Of a DNA stretch of 13,393 nucleotides, positions 1 through 7,372 are shown piece by piece. The position numbers and the translations under genes are program-made. The stretch covers positions 1-13,393 of the forward strand of contig CAZRKH010000017.1 of NCBI GenBank assembly GCA_964600785.1, in the 5' to 3' direction. The DNA comes from M30B53 sp964600785. Its GTDB lineage: Bacteria > Planctomycetota > Planctomycetia > Pirellulales > UBA1268. The notes under the pieces were generated by a model, which saw only the letters and a list, made by a program, of their open reading frames with translations, did no database searches and had not been told where the DNA came from. Numbering within the stretch: position 1 is the stretch's first letter; each line of letters begins with the position of its first letter.

Positions 1-190
1 GAGCCGCACCGGCCTACGCTGCCGGTGCGAGCCGCACCGGCCTACACCGGTGCGAGCCGCACCGGGCTACGCGAGCCGCACCGGGCTACGCGAGCCGCAC
101 CGGGCTACGCTGCCGGTGCGAGCCGCACCGGCCTACGCTGCCGGTGCGAGCCGCACCGGCCTACACCGGTGCGAGCCGCACCGGGCTACA
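1..190. repeat. Tandem array of short palindromic repeats
   Basis: The 12-base core GAGCCGCACCGG occurs eight times, starting at 1, 29, 54, 73, 92, 120, 148 and 173, so the spacing is 28, 25, 19, 19, 28, 28 and 25. Each core is followed by CCTAC or GCTAC. Five cores lie in a perfect hairpin, CCGGTGCG-AGC-CGCACCGG (8-bp stem, 3-base loop), at 22-40, 47-65, 113-131, 141-159 and 166-184. Positions 1-70 and 120-189 are identical, showing a larger duplication with an offset of 119. The array begins at or before the window edge and stops just short of the end of the TPR gene at 212. It may act as a transcription-termination or mRNA-stability element for that gene. That role is inferred; there is no T-tract. 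Confidence 0.9.
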
Positions 191-211
191 CGACTCGGGC
201 GAGCCGGCCGG

Positions 212-1579
212 TCAGCCCTCTTCCTGCTGGATCTTCTTGAGGAGATCCTCGGCGTCGGGACGCGTGGCAAACATCGGTTCGTCAGCAAGCACCTGCTCGA
301 GAATCTTCTCGGCGCGGTCCTTTTCGCCGCGGTCGTAGAGCAGCCGGGACACGTAGTAGGCGCCGTCACTGGTGAGCCGGTTGTTCTGCGTGATCTGGCT
401 GAGAATCCGCTCGGCATCCTCGCGACGGCCGAGCTTGTAAAACACCCACGCGAGAGTGGTCAGGGCATTGACCTGCTGCGGCGAATTCTCGCGGTGCAAC
501 GCCACGTTGCCTTCGGCCATTTCCAGGGCCCGCTGCCGCGACTCCTTGTCGTCGCTCTCGACGAGCACCAACGCCAGCGAGTTGCTCGCGGGAAAGTTGA
601 GCGGCGACTGGGCGTGGGCCGAGGCAAAGAACGTCTCGGCGGTCGGATAATCGCGTTCCACGCGGGCGATCGCCCCCCGAGCAAGCTTGGCTTCAAGCGA
701 CTTCTCATCGATCGCGAGGGCCGCCTCGGCATTCTTCTTCGCGGCCACGAGGTCGTTCTGGCCGAGGTACCACTGGGCCGAAGCAAGCAGCACCGCCGGA
801 TCCTTGGGGGACTCGCGAACCGCCAGTTCAATCAGCTTGCGGGCGGTCGTGGCGTCCTCTTTTTCGTTGTAGAGGCGGGCCATCGCCAGTTCGGGCTGCA
901 CCGCCTTCTCGTCGAGCTTGCGGGCCTCGCGGAACTGCTCGAGGGCCTGCTTCGGCTCCTCGAGGTTGAACAGCACGATCCCCATCCGCTGATGGGCGCT
1001 GGCATTGTCGGGGTCGAGTTCGAGCCAGCCACCAAGTTCCTGCTTGGCCACGTCCCAGAGCTTGCGGGCCTCGGCGACCGCCGCGATCCCCGCGTGGCAG
1101 CGAATCTGGAAGTCGCGCTTCCGCTTGGGGTTGGAATCAAAGGACTCGGTCAGTTCGCGGGCGCGGGCAAAGAGGGTGTCGGCATCGGTCACGCGACGAT
1201 CCTGGAAGGCGAGATCGCCGAGCATCAAAAACGGCTCGGGATCTTCGGGAAACTTCACGACCGTCTGCTCGAGCTCCCCACGCGCCGGGCCGAGCTGATT
1301 CACATTGAGCCAGAGCATCGCCATCATCACCCCGGGCGGCGGCAGCTTGGGGTTGTTGACGCGGGCCCGCTCGAGCACCGCCCGGCAGCCGTCGATGTCG
1401 CGGTCGCGGAAGCGGTTGATCGCGTTGGTGATCTGTTGGTAGTCGCCGTCGCCTGAAACGGCCTTGCCGACGAGTGTCTTGGCGGTCACTTGGGCTTTCG
1501 CCGTGCCGCAAAGGGTGACCAGGCCGACGACGAGCAACAGTATTGGCAGCCGCCTGCCGGGGACAACGCGAGTGTGCAT
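212..1579 (-). CDS. Exported tetratricopeptide-repeat protein
   Basis: A 455-residue protein that starts with a Sec signal peptide: basic residues at 4-10, a hydrophobic core at about 11-23, and a signal peptidase I site after AKA (residues 27-29). It should be periplasmic. The rest is alpha-helical TPR-type repeats, with recurring patterns such as A..LF..A, LDPDN, A.QRMG..LFNLEEPKQALEQF and AWVFYKLGRREDAERIL. Such repeats are protein-binding scaffolds; no catalytic domain is visible. I place the start at the ATG at 1579 because it leads directly into the signal peptide and has GGGAG about 12 bases upstream. A TTG at 1600 in the same frame would add seven residues. It is divergent from the permease gene at 1749, with 169 bases between them and no convincing promoter boxes by eye. 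The partner and process are unknown. Confidence 0.85.
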   Translation of the reverse strand: MHTRVVPGRRLPILLLVVGLVTLCGTAKAQVTAKTLVGKAVSGDGDYQQITNAINRFRDRDIDGCRAVLERARVNNPKLPPPGVMMAMLWLNVNQLGPARGELEQTVVKFPEDPEPFLMLGDLAFQDRRVTDADTLFARARELTESFDSNPKRKRDFQIRCHAGIAAVAEARKLWDVAKQELGGWLELDPDNASAHQRMGIVLFNLEEPKQALEQFREARKLDEKAVQPELAMARLYNEKEDATTARKLIELAVRESPKDPAVLLASAQWYLGQNDLVAAKKNAEAALAIDEKSLEAKLARGAIARVERDYPTAETFFASAHAQSPLNFPASNSLALVLVESDDKESRQRALEMAEGNVALHRENSPQQVNALTTLAWVFYKLGRREDAERILSQITQNNRLTSDGAYYVSRLLYDRGEKDRAEKILEQVLADEPMFATRPDAEDLLKKIQQEEG

Positions 1580-1748
1580 GAGAATCACCAAAGCTCCCAA
1601 GGAGAAAATTTGAAGCGGAGGTTACTCTAGCGGTTCGCCGAGTGGCCTGCCAGCGACCCGGCGAAGCGTCGTATGAGAGGGCTGCTGTCGTCGCGTTGCA
1701 CCGTGCAGCGGGCAGCACTCAGCGGACGGCACGAAGTGTGAGCGATCG

Positions 1749-3422
1749 ATGAGAGCCGGCGCGGTCTTTGAGCGGGAACTGCGGATCGCGCCGCGGTCGC
1801 GGAGCCTGGCCGTGGCACGGGCCGTCTATGCCGGAGTGCTCTTCACGATCATCGCCACGAGTTGGCTGGTGGTCACCGGCGGCAGCACCGTTGAGACCGC
1901 CGGTGAGACCGGACGCTTTGCTGCCACGCTGCTGCGAATCCTCGCTCCACTGCAGGCCGCCCTGGCGGCCCTCGCCGCGGCGGCCCTGGCCGCGGTGAGC
2001 GTGACCGGTGAGAAGGACCGCCGCACAATGGAACTGCTCCTGGCAAGCAGCCTCGGCGATGCGGAGATCGTGCTTGGCAAGCTCGCCTCGAGCCTGCTGC
2101 AGGTCATGCTGCTGCTCGCCTCGGCAATCCCGATCTTTGCCGTGGTGGCGCTCTTCGGCGGCGTGACCGCCGGGCAACTGGCCCGGCTGTTTGCCGTGAC
2201 CGCGGGGGCCGCCCTGGCCGCAGCCAGCCTGGCCAATGCCGTCGCCTTCTGGAAAGACACCACCTTCCAGACGATTGCGATCACCCTCTTCGCCCTGGCC
2301 GCCTGGATCGCGGTTGGCGAACTGGCCGCGGCGGCCTGGTCACCGGCCGCGGCCGAGGCGATCTCGCCGGCAAGGGCCGTGTTTGCGGCCCTCGACCCGC
2401 GGGCCCGCGGCGGGTCGCTGGCCTTTTTGGGAGTCTGCCTCGCGGTGGCGGTGGCCACGAGCCTGCCGGCGGTGCTCCGCCTGCGGGCCTGGAATCTCGT
2501 CGGAGGCTCCCGCCTCGCTTCCGACGCGGCAAGGCCGCGGCCGGCCCGGGGTCCGAGCCGCACCGTCTGGGGAAACCCCGTGCTCTGGAGGGAGGTCTGC
2601 ACGCGGGCCCACGGCCGCACGATCCTCCTCGTGCGACTGGCCTGGCTGGGGCTCTTCGCCGCCGCGATGTGGGGCGTGGCCCGGGAGGCCGCCGCCGGCA
2701 GGCCCGACCGGCTTGCCGTGGCCTTGGCGGTGATGCCGATGATCGTCGCGAGCCTTGTGGCAGTCACGGCCCTCGCCGTCACGAGCGTGACCACCGAGCG
2801 GGATCGCGGCTCGCTCGACCTGCTGCTGGTGAGCGACATCGAGCCGGCGGAGTTTGTGTGGGGCAAACTCGGCGGCGTGTTTTTCGTGGCCCGCGAGATG
2901 GCGTTGCTGCCACTGGCCGCCTGCGGAGGGCTGGTCATCGCAGGGCTGGCGACGCCCGAACACGGCATCTACCTCGCGATCGGCACGGCAGCCCTGCTCT
3001 TCTTCTCCGGCGTCCTCGGCCTGCATGCGGGGCTCTCCCACGTCTCGAGCCGTCGGGCCATCGTCGTGGCTCTGGGCACGGTGGCGTTTCTCTTCGTGGG
3101 CGTGGCGACGGTGATGCGGATCATGGTCTCCTTCGGGTCGAACTTCGAACTGCAGTTGGCGCCGTTCCTGGCGATGGTGGTGGGTGGTGGCGTGGGGCTC
3201 TATGCCGCCCTTTCAGCCCGCAACCCCTCGCCGGCGATCGGCTGGGCCTCGGCGATGCTGCCGGCGTTGACCTTCGTGGCGATCACCGGCTTCCTGCAGG
3301 GCAGTTCGCTGCAGGTCTTGCTCGTCACGCTGGTGGCCTACGGCTTCGCCACCGCAGCGATGCTCGTGCCGGCGATCGGTGCCTTCGACCTGATCACCGG
3401 CCGCACGACCGGCACACTCTGA
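1749..3422 (+). CDS. ABC-2 type permease with two fused membrane domains
   Basis: A 557-residue polytopic membrane protein made of two homologous halves. Each begins with a cytoplasmic WRE/ERE-like segment (VFERELRIAPRSR, 6-18; VLWREVCTRAHGR, 278-290). Each then carries the ABC-2 signature after its second membrane segment: VTGEKDRRTMELLLAS to GK (residues 85-111) and VTTERDRGSLDLLLVS to GK (347-373). Several hydrophobic helices follow each signature. ABC-2 permeases normally pair with a separate ATPase to export polysaccharides, drugs or other substrates. No ATPase gene is in the window, so the partner must be elsewhere. The ATG at 1749 has no strong ribosome-binding site, and the start is chosen for its fit to the first conserved segment. 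The substrate cannot be deduced. The gene ends six bases before the second repeat array. Confidence 0.85.
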   Translation: MRAGAVFERELRIAPRSRSLAVARAVYAGVLFTIIATSWLVVTGGSTVETAGETGRFAATLLRILAPLQAALAALAAAALAAVSVTGEKDRRTMELLLASSLGDAEIVLGKLASSLLQVMLLLASAIPIFAVVALFGGVTAGQLARLFAVTAGAALAAASLANAVAFWKDTTFQTIAITLFALAAWIAVGELAAAAWSPAAAEAISPARAVFAALDPRARGGSLAFLGVCLAVAVATSLPAVLRLRAWNLVGGSRLASDAARPRPARGPSRTVWGNPVLWREVCTRAHGRTILLVRLAWLGLFAAAMWGVAREAAAGRPDRLAVALAVMPMIVASLVAVTALAVTSVTTERDRGSLDLLLVSDIEPAEFVWGKLGGVFFVAREMALLPLAACGGLVIAGLATPEHGIYLAIGTAALLFFSGVLGLHAGLSHVSSRRAIVVALGTVAFLFVGVATVMRIMVSFGSNFELQLAPFLAMVVGGGVGLYAALSARNPSPAIGWASAMLPALTFVAITGFLQGSSLQVLLVTLVAYGFATAAMLVPAIGAFDLITGRTTGTL

Positions 3423-3428
3423 AGTCGT

Positions 3429-3732
3429 GTAAGCCGCCGGGCCAGTAGGCCGGTGCGTCTCGCACCGGCTCCGCCGGCAGGAAGCCGGCCGCTTGGTAAG
3501 CCGCCGGGCCAGGATGGCCCGCTCGGCGCGAAAGACCAGCGTCTCGCACCGGCTCAGCCGGCATGAGGCCGACCGTATCGTAAGCCGCCGGGCCAGGATG
3601 GCCCGCTCGGCGCGAAAGACCAGCGGCCCGCACCGGCTCAGCCGGCACGATGCCGGCCGTATCGTAAGCCGCCGGGCCAGGATGGCCCGCTCGGCGCGAC
3701 AGCCCGCCTGACCCGCTCGGCGCGACAGACCA
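3429..3732. repeat. 84-bp tandem hairpin-rich repeats between convergent gene ends
   Basis: This fills nearly all of the 317-base gap between the permease stop and the TPR lipoprotein stop. Units starting GTAAGCCGCCGGGCCA begin at 3429, 3496, 3580 and 3664. The units at 3496 and 3580 are 84 bases long and differ at five positions. The first unit is shorter (67) and the last is partial, sharing its first 36 bases. Each full unit contains the hairpin GGGCCA-GGA-TGGCCC (3506-3520, 3590-3604, 3674-3688) and a CCGGC-TCA-GCCGG stem. The first unit also has CCGGTGCG-TCT-CGCACCGG at 3450-3468, the same stem as the array at 1-190. Its place between two convergent 3' ends suggests bidirectional termination or attenuation (inference). 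Confidence 0.88.
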
Positions 3733-3739
3733 CTGCCGG

Positions 3740-4564
3740 CTACTCGCGGCGGGTCTCGCGGCCGGCGAGGATCGTATCCCGCTCTTGCTGCTCGAGAGCC
3801 GCGATGCGGGCGGGAAGATCCTGCGGAGCGTTGCCGCGACTCATCGCCAGACGATAGCTCTCCAGGGCATCGGCCGAGCGACCGAGGGCCTCCTGGGCGA
3901 GTCCTTCGAGGGCCAGCACGTCGCCGGGCGTTTGACCGGGACCGTAGGTCTCCTCGAGCACCGCAAGCGTGGCCAGGGCACGCGTGGGTCGATTGGCCTG
4001 CCGGTAGGCTTCGGCGGTCTCGTAGAGTAGCTGGCGATTGTCGGGCTCGATCGCCAGGCCCCGATGGAAATCATCGAGGGCGTCGTCGAGCCGGCCGCGG
4101 GCCAACGCCGCCTGGCCGCGAAGCTGCCAGGCACGCGCCGACCTCGGCGCCAGCGACACCGCGGCCGCCGCCAGCCGGTCGGCGTCGTCGAGCAGACCGA
4201 GTTCGAGATACATCCGACCGCCCACGACGCAGAGTTCCTCATCGTGCGGCGCGATCTCGAGAGCCTCGGCGATCTGTCCCACCGCGGCCACCCGCTCCCC
4301 CCGCTTCCAAAGCACCTCGGCGAAATGCCGCCGGGCATCGACGTCGGTGGGGCAGGCCCGCACCGCCCGCTCGAAGAGCGACTCCGCCCGGCCGAGATCC
4401 TGCTGATCAGCCGCAGTCAGGCCCTCGTTGGAAAGCCGACGGGCCGTGGCGAGTTCGCGGCTCACCGGCGCGGTGCGGGGAATCAGGCTGCAGCCGCTCG
4501 CCGCGACCCACACCAGCACCGCGGCCGGGATCACCACCGGCAGGATGCGTGCGAACTGGGGCAT
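3740..4564 (-). CDS. TPR-repeat lipoprotein
   Basis: A 274-residue protein with a lipoprotein signal: hydrophobic stretch at about 7-21 and lipobox ASGC ending at Cys25. It should be membrane-anchored on the periplasmic side. From about residue 40 to 245 it consists of roughly six TPR units, for example AESLFERAVRACPTD, LLDDADRLAAAAVSLAP and RLDDALDDFHRGLAIEPDN. The last 30 residues are charged and helical. The open frame extends far upstream (to 5398), but that part lies antisense to the thioredoxin-like gene. The ATG at 4564 is the right start because it has GGAG nine bases upstream and leads into the signal peptide. It is divergent from the thioredoxin lipoprotein, suggesting joint regulation. 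TPR lipoproteins serve as assembly or docking factors; the specific role here is unknown. Confidence 0.88.
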   Translation of the reverse strand: MPQFARILPVVIPAAVLVWVAASGCSLIPRTAPVSRELATARRLSNEGLTAADQQDLGRAESLFERAVRACPTDVDARRHFAEVLWKRGERVAAVGQIAEALEIAPHDEELCVVGGRMYLELGLLDDADRLAAAAVSLAPRSARAWQLRGQAALARGRLDDALDDFHRGLAIEPDNRQLLYETAEAYRQANRPTRALATLAVLEETYGPGQTPGDVLALEGLAQEALGRSADALESYRLAMSRGNAPQDLPARIAALEQQERDTILAGRETRRE

Positions 4565-4573
4565 CGGGATCGG

Positions 4574-4577
4574 CTCC
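4574..4577 (-). promoter_or_regulatory. Ribosome-binding site deciding the TPR lipoprotein start
   Basis: GGAG on the minus strand, nine bases before the ATG at 4564. It supports that start over the much longer upstream open frame. Confidence 0.6.
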
Positions 4578-4756
4578 GGGCTGCGGGGGGCAGACAGTAG
4601 CGGCCCGACCACGGGCAGGCAACGCCACCGCCCCGCTGTCAGCCGCCGGGCCTTGCCCAGTTTGCGTGGGCTTCCGCGGCCGGCCGTGCCTCGGGTTCGC
4701 TCTTGCCGCGGAGCCCGCCTTGGGCCTACGAACCCCGCTGCCACCGAAGCACGATC

Positions 4757-4761
4757 AGGAG
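4757..4761 (+). promoter_or_regulatory. Ribosome-binding site deciding the thioredoxin lipoprotein start
   Basis: AGGAG, ten bases before the ATG at 4772. It favours this start over the ATG at 4703, which would add 23 residues in front of the signal peptide. Confidence 0.6.
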
Positions 4762-4771
4762 AATTTTCGTG

Positions 4772-5365
4772 ATGCCCAGCCAATTGCGATTGACGTTTTT
4801 GCGGTGCACGAAACGTCGAGGGCCTGCGACGCGTTCGAGAGCCTTCGCCGCGGCGGCTCTGGCGGTCTGCCTGGCCAGCGGCTGCGAGGTCCGCGACGAA
4901 ATAGCCGTCAACGGCGGGCGGCCGACGATGCAGCAGCTGCTCTCCGAGGCGAGTATCGCCCTGGCTGATGGCGATCGCATCGGCCCGCAGCGGGCGATCG
5001 AATTCGTGGAGAACCTCGACGCGGCGTTGCAGCGTTCGCACGTGGAATCGAAACCGGTGCTGGTGGTCTGCCAGGCCACCTGGTGCCGGTGGTGCGCCGA
5101 GATGTCGCGGGGCGTTCTCGGAGATCCACGGGTGATCGAGTCGTCGAGCCGGCTGATCTGCGTGCGGCTCGATGCCGACCGCGACGCCGAGGCCTGCCGC
5201 CGCCTGGGTGTCGATGCCTTTCCGACGGTGATGCTCCTGGAGAGCGACGGCCGCGAGCGGCACCGGCTCACCGGCCGCAGCGAGGTGCTTCGCCTGGCCG
5301 CGGTCCTCGGCGAAACGGTCGACCGCGTGGCTGCCGGTACGGACGGCCCGGCCGTGGTGCGGTAG
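4772..5365 (+). CDS. Thioredoxin-fold lipoprotein with CRWC motif
   Basis: A 197-residue protein with an arginine/lysine-rich N-terminus, a hydrophobic stretch at about 24-35 and a lipobox-like ASGC ending at Cys38, so it is probably lipid-anchored outside the cytoplasm. A thioredoxin fold follows: strand KPVLVVCQ (94-101), active site C105-R-W-C108 inside ATWCRWCAEM, strand LICVRLDAD, and the cis-proline segment DAFPTVMLLESDG (Pro151). Both catalytic cysteines are present, so it should be redox-active, as a thiol reductant or disulfide oxidase. Its class is closest to the DsbD C-terminal or thioredoxin_7-like proteins. The sulfotransferase gene follows after 43 bases on the same strand, so they may be co-transcribed. 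The client proteins are unknown. Confidence 0.87.
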   Translation: MPSQLRLTFLRCTKRRGPATRSRAFAAAALAVCLASGCEVRDEIAVNGGRPTMQQLLSEASIALADGDRIGPQRAIEFVENLDAALQRSHVESKPVLVVCQATWCRWCAEMSRGVLGDPRVIESSSRLICVRLDADRDAEACRRLGVDAFPTVMLLESDGRERHRLTGRSEVLRLAAVLGETVDRVAAGTDGPAVVR

Positions 5366-5408
5366 ATTCATCAGACCCACCCGCACCCGTCCTGTCACGG
5401 AACCCGCG

Positions 5409-6608
5409 ATGCCCTCCTCCGCTCAAGCCGGACAGCCGCACGCCAACGGCACGCCGCCGAGCTCGCTCGCCAAGGAGGGTTTTCATGCCTACCCCTGGTG
5501 GAGCCCCCGGTTCTGGCACGGGATGCCGCTGGGTGTCTGGATGGGACTGCTTGCCGAGCACCGCTGGCGGGCCTCGCCCACGCGGTGGCCACTCGTCGGC
5601 ACGATCACCGCCGCTTCGGCGTTCAACTCGATCGCCACCCCGCTCTCGCGGGCCCGCTACGCCCGGCAGCTCCGTGAGGCCGAGCCCCGGCCCGACCCGT
5701 TGTTCATCATCGGCCACTGGCGAAGCGGCACGACGCTTCTGCACGAGATGCTGATGCTCGACGAGCGGTTCTTCTGCCCCACCACGTATCAGTGCTTCGC
5801 CCCGGGCCACTTCCTGCTCACCGAATCGCTGCTCACTCGGGCCCTCTCCTGGATCATGCCGGCGAAGCGGCCGATGGACAATGTCGAGGCCGGCTGGCAT
5901 CGCCCGCAGGAGGATGAGTTCGCCCTGGTCAACCTGGGGGCCGACTCGCCCTACCGCCGCATGGCCTTTCCGGCGACCGCCTCCAACGAACCGGTGGCCC
6001 TCGACATCGAGCGGCTGCCCCCCGAGGCTCGCCGCCGTTGGGAGGCGACCTTCCACGACTTCCTGCGTTCGCTGGTCGTTCGCGATCCGCGGCGGCCGGT
6101 GCTCAAAAGCCCGCCCCACACCGCAAGAATGCGGGTCCTTTTGGAGATGTTTCCCGAGGCCAGGTTCCTGCACATCGTCCGCGACCCGCTGGTCGTCTTT
6201 CCCTCGACGATGCGGCTCTGGAGGTCGCTCGACCACGTGCAGGGCCTGCAGGTCGACTCGGGCGAGCGGCTGGAAGCCTACGTGCTCGAGACCTTCGTCA
6301 GGATGTACGAGGCCTTCGAGCGAGACCGGCCTTCAATCCCGCCCGACCGCCTCCACGAGATCCGTTACGAGGACCTCATCGAGAATCCGGTGGGCCTGCT
6401 GGAGACCGCCTACGAGCAGCTGGCCCTGGGCGACTTCGAGACGATGCGGCCGGCGTTCGTGCGGCAGGCCGAACGGATGCGGGGCTACCGCCGCAACCGC
6501 TATGCACTCGACGAGGCGACTGCCGCAAAGGTCAGCGACCGCTGGGCGGGCTTCTTCGATCGCTACGGCTACCGATTCGAACCGGCCGGAGCCGACGAAC
6601 GCCGCTGA
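5409..6608 (+). CDS. PAPS-dependent sulfotransferase family protein
   Basis: A 399-residue protein of the Sulfotransfer_3-like family, which moves a sulfuryl group from PAPS to a hydroxyl or amine acceptor. The 5'-phosphosulfate loop is GHWRSGTTLLH (102-112). The VLKSPPHTAR segment (231-240) and the 3'-phosphate-binding strand and helix RFLHIVRDPLVVFPS (252-266) follow. RYEDLIENP (319-327) is the usual C-terminal landmark. No signal peptide is seen; a mildly hydrophobic stretch at about 62-75 could be a membrane contact. The ATG at 5409 has only a weak ribosome-binding site. The acceptor cannot be predicted; planctomycetes often carry many such genes. Its last 40 bases overlap the end of the convergent flhB gene. 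Confidence 0.9.
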   Translation: MPSSAQAGQPHANGTPPSSLAKEGFHAYPWWSPRFWHGMPLGVWMGLLAEHRWRASPTRWPLVGTITAASAFNSIATPLSRARYARQLREAEPRPDPLFIIGHWRSGTTLLHEMLMLDERFFCPTTYQCFAPGHFLLTESLLTRALSWIMPAKRPMDNVEAGWHRPQEDEFALVNLGADSPYRRMAFPATASNEPVALDIERLPPEARRRWEATFHDFLRSLVVRDPRRPVLKSPPHTARMRVLLEMFPEARFLHIVRDPLVVFPSTMRLWRSLDHVQGLQVDSGERLEAYVLETFVRMYEAFERDRPSIPPDRLHEIRYEDLIENPVGLLETAYEQLALGDFETMRPAFVRQAERMRGYRRNRYALDEATAAKVSDRWAGFFDRYGYRFEPAGADERR

Positions 6609-7372
6609 GCGGCATCCTCGCGGCGGAGGCGAATCGGCGTGGCTGCCTGCAGCCCTTTCTGCTCGTCGCGGAACTCCTGCACCGTCATCCGCAGCCGCCG
6701 CCGGGCAAATTGCCCGGCGAGCAGATGCCGGGCGAGGACCACCCCCGCCGCCCCGGCGAGCAGCCCCCACAGCCCGCGGTAGGCGGCCCAGGCGAGTTCG
6801 CCGTCGAGCGGGAAATCGGCCGCTGCCGCAAGCGGCCGGCCGAGGGCCGCGGCGAGCCCGCCGAACGACCAGGCCGCCACGCCGGTGATCGCCGCCAGGC
6901 CCAGCAGGCCGCCGACCGCCCGACCGGCCGCGGCCGGGCCGACCGCGCGAGCGATGCCCGCGACCGGATCGAGCCGATCAAACCGCATCGCCAGCCTCTC
7001 GCTTCGCCAGGCGATGCCATCGAGCACCGCCCGGGTGAGCACCGCCGCGGCCACTGCCGCGGCGAGCACCGCAAGGGTCGGCATCGCCATTGTCCAGAGC
7101 GTTGATGCGGTCGCGGCCGCGAAGTGATCTGTCAGTCCCGCCGCCGGCAGTCCCGTCGCCGGGTCGTGCCGGCTTTGCCCGGCAAGGCCGCCGCGGACCG
7201 CCTCGACCGCCGCCGCGGTGGTGTGGCGGGTCCATGAGGGCAGACAGGCGGTGACCACCACAGCCGAAGCGATCCAGGCCGGGCCGTGGGCCGCAGGCAG
7301 CAGCCCGCGGCGGCGTGCCTCCTCGCGTCGGCGGGGCGTGGGGGCGATGGTGCGTTCGCCGGCATCGCTCAT
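6569..7372 (-). CDS. flhB: FlhB-like export gate protein lacking the C-terminal cytoplasmic domain
   Basis: A 267-residue protein; FlhB is usually about 350-380. The N-terminal ERTIAPTPRRREEARRRG (6-23) matches the classic FlhB start. It is followed by membrane segments at about 32-45, 93-116, 152-175 and 195-218, with the conserved RLDPVAGIARA loop (133-143). After the last helix comes LRMTVQEFRDEQKG (227-240), matching the linker LKMTKQEVKDEYKE of FlhB. The protein then ends shortly after LRREDAAQRRSS, before the place where the autocleaving NPTH motif and the roughly 90-residue FlhB-C domain should be. No NPTH is found in the other frames nearby; that DNA belongs to the convergent sulfotransferase gene, which it overlaps by 40 bases. 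The start overlaps the fliR stop as ATGA (7369-7372). FlhB lines the export gate and normally switches substrate specificity. Confidence 0.88.
   Translation of the reverse strand: MSDAGERTIAPTPRRREEARRRGLLPAAHGPAWIASAVVVTACLPSWTRHTTAAAVEAVRGGLAGQSRHDPATGLPAAGLTDHFAAATASTLWTMAMPTLAVLAAAVAAAVLTRAVLDGIAWRSERLAMRFDRLDPVAGIARAVGPAAAGRAVGGLLGLAAITGVAAWSFGGLAAALGRPLAAAADFPLDGELAWAAYRGLWGLLAGAAGVVLARHLLAGQFARRRLRMTVQEFRDEQKGLQAATPIRLRREDAAQRRSSAPAGSNR

Larger units (their letters stand above)
4565..4771. other. Divergent intergenic region between two lipoprotein genes
   Basis: This 207-base stretch must hold the upstream signals for both the TPR lipoprotein and the thioredoxin lipoprotein. It is G+C-rich, with small inverted repeats such as GGGC-CTT-GCCC and a GTCAGCCGCCGGGCC segment around 4638-4652 that resembles the start of the 84-bp repeat units. 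I see no clear -35/-10 pair and no coding frame with a plausible product. Confidence 0.4.

Noticed and set aside
1..190. CRISPR array
   Set aside because: The interval between cores is only 19-28 bases and the intervening sequence is itself repeated and palindromic. There are no unique spacers and no cas genes.
50..1456. Long plus-strand open frame of 468 residues
   Set aside because: It is the antisense shadow of the TPR gene and starts inside the repeat array. High G+C content produces such frames throughout the window.
1580..1748. Promoter with a TAGAGT -10 box for the TPR gene
   Set aside because: Only four of six bases fit and no -35 box lies at the right distance, so it is no better than chance in this sequence.
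3394..3648. Small minus-strand protein with a 28-residue repeat
   Set aside because: The periodicity comes from the 84-bp DNA repeat, which is a multiple of three. The sequence is better explained by hairpins, and there is no ribosome-binding site or recognisable protein.
4565..5398. N-terminal extension giving a 552-residue protein in front of the TPR lipoprotein
   Set aside because: It is antisense to the thioredoxin-like gene, has no recognisable domain, and would bury the lipoprotein signal in the middle of the protein. The ATG at 4564 has its own ribosome-binding site.
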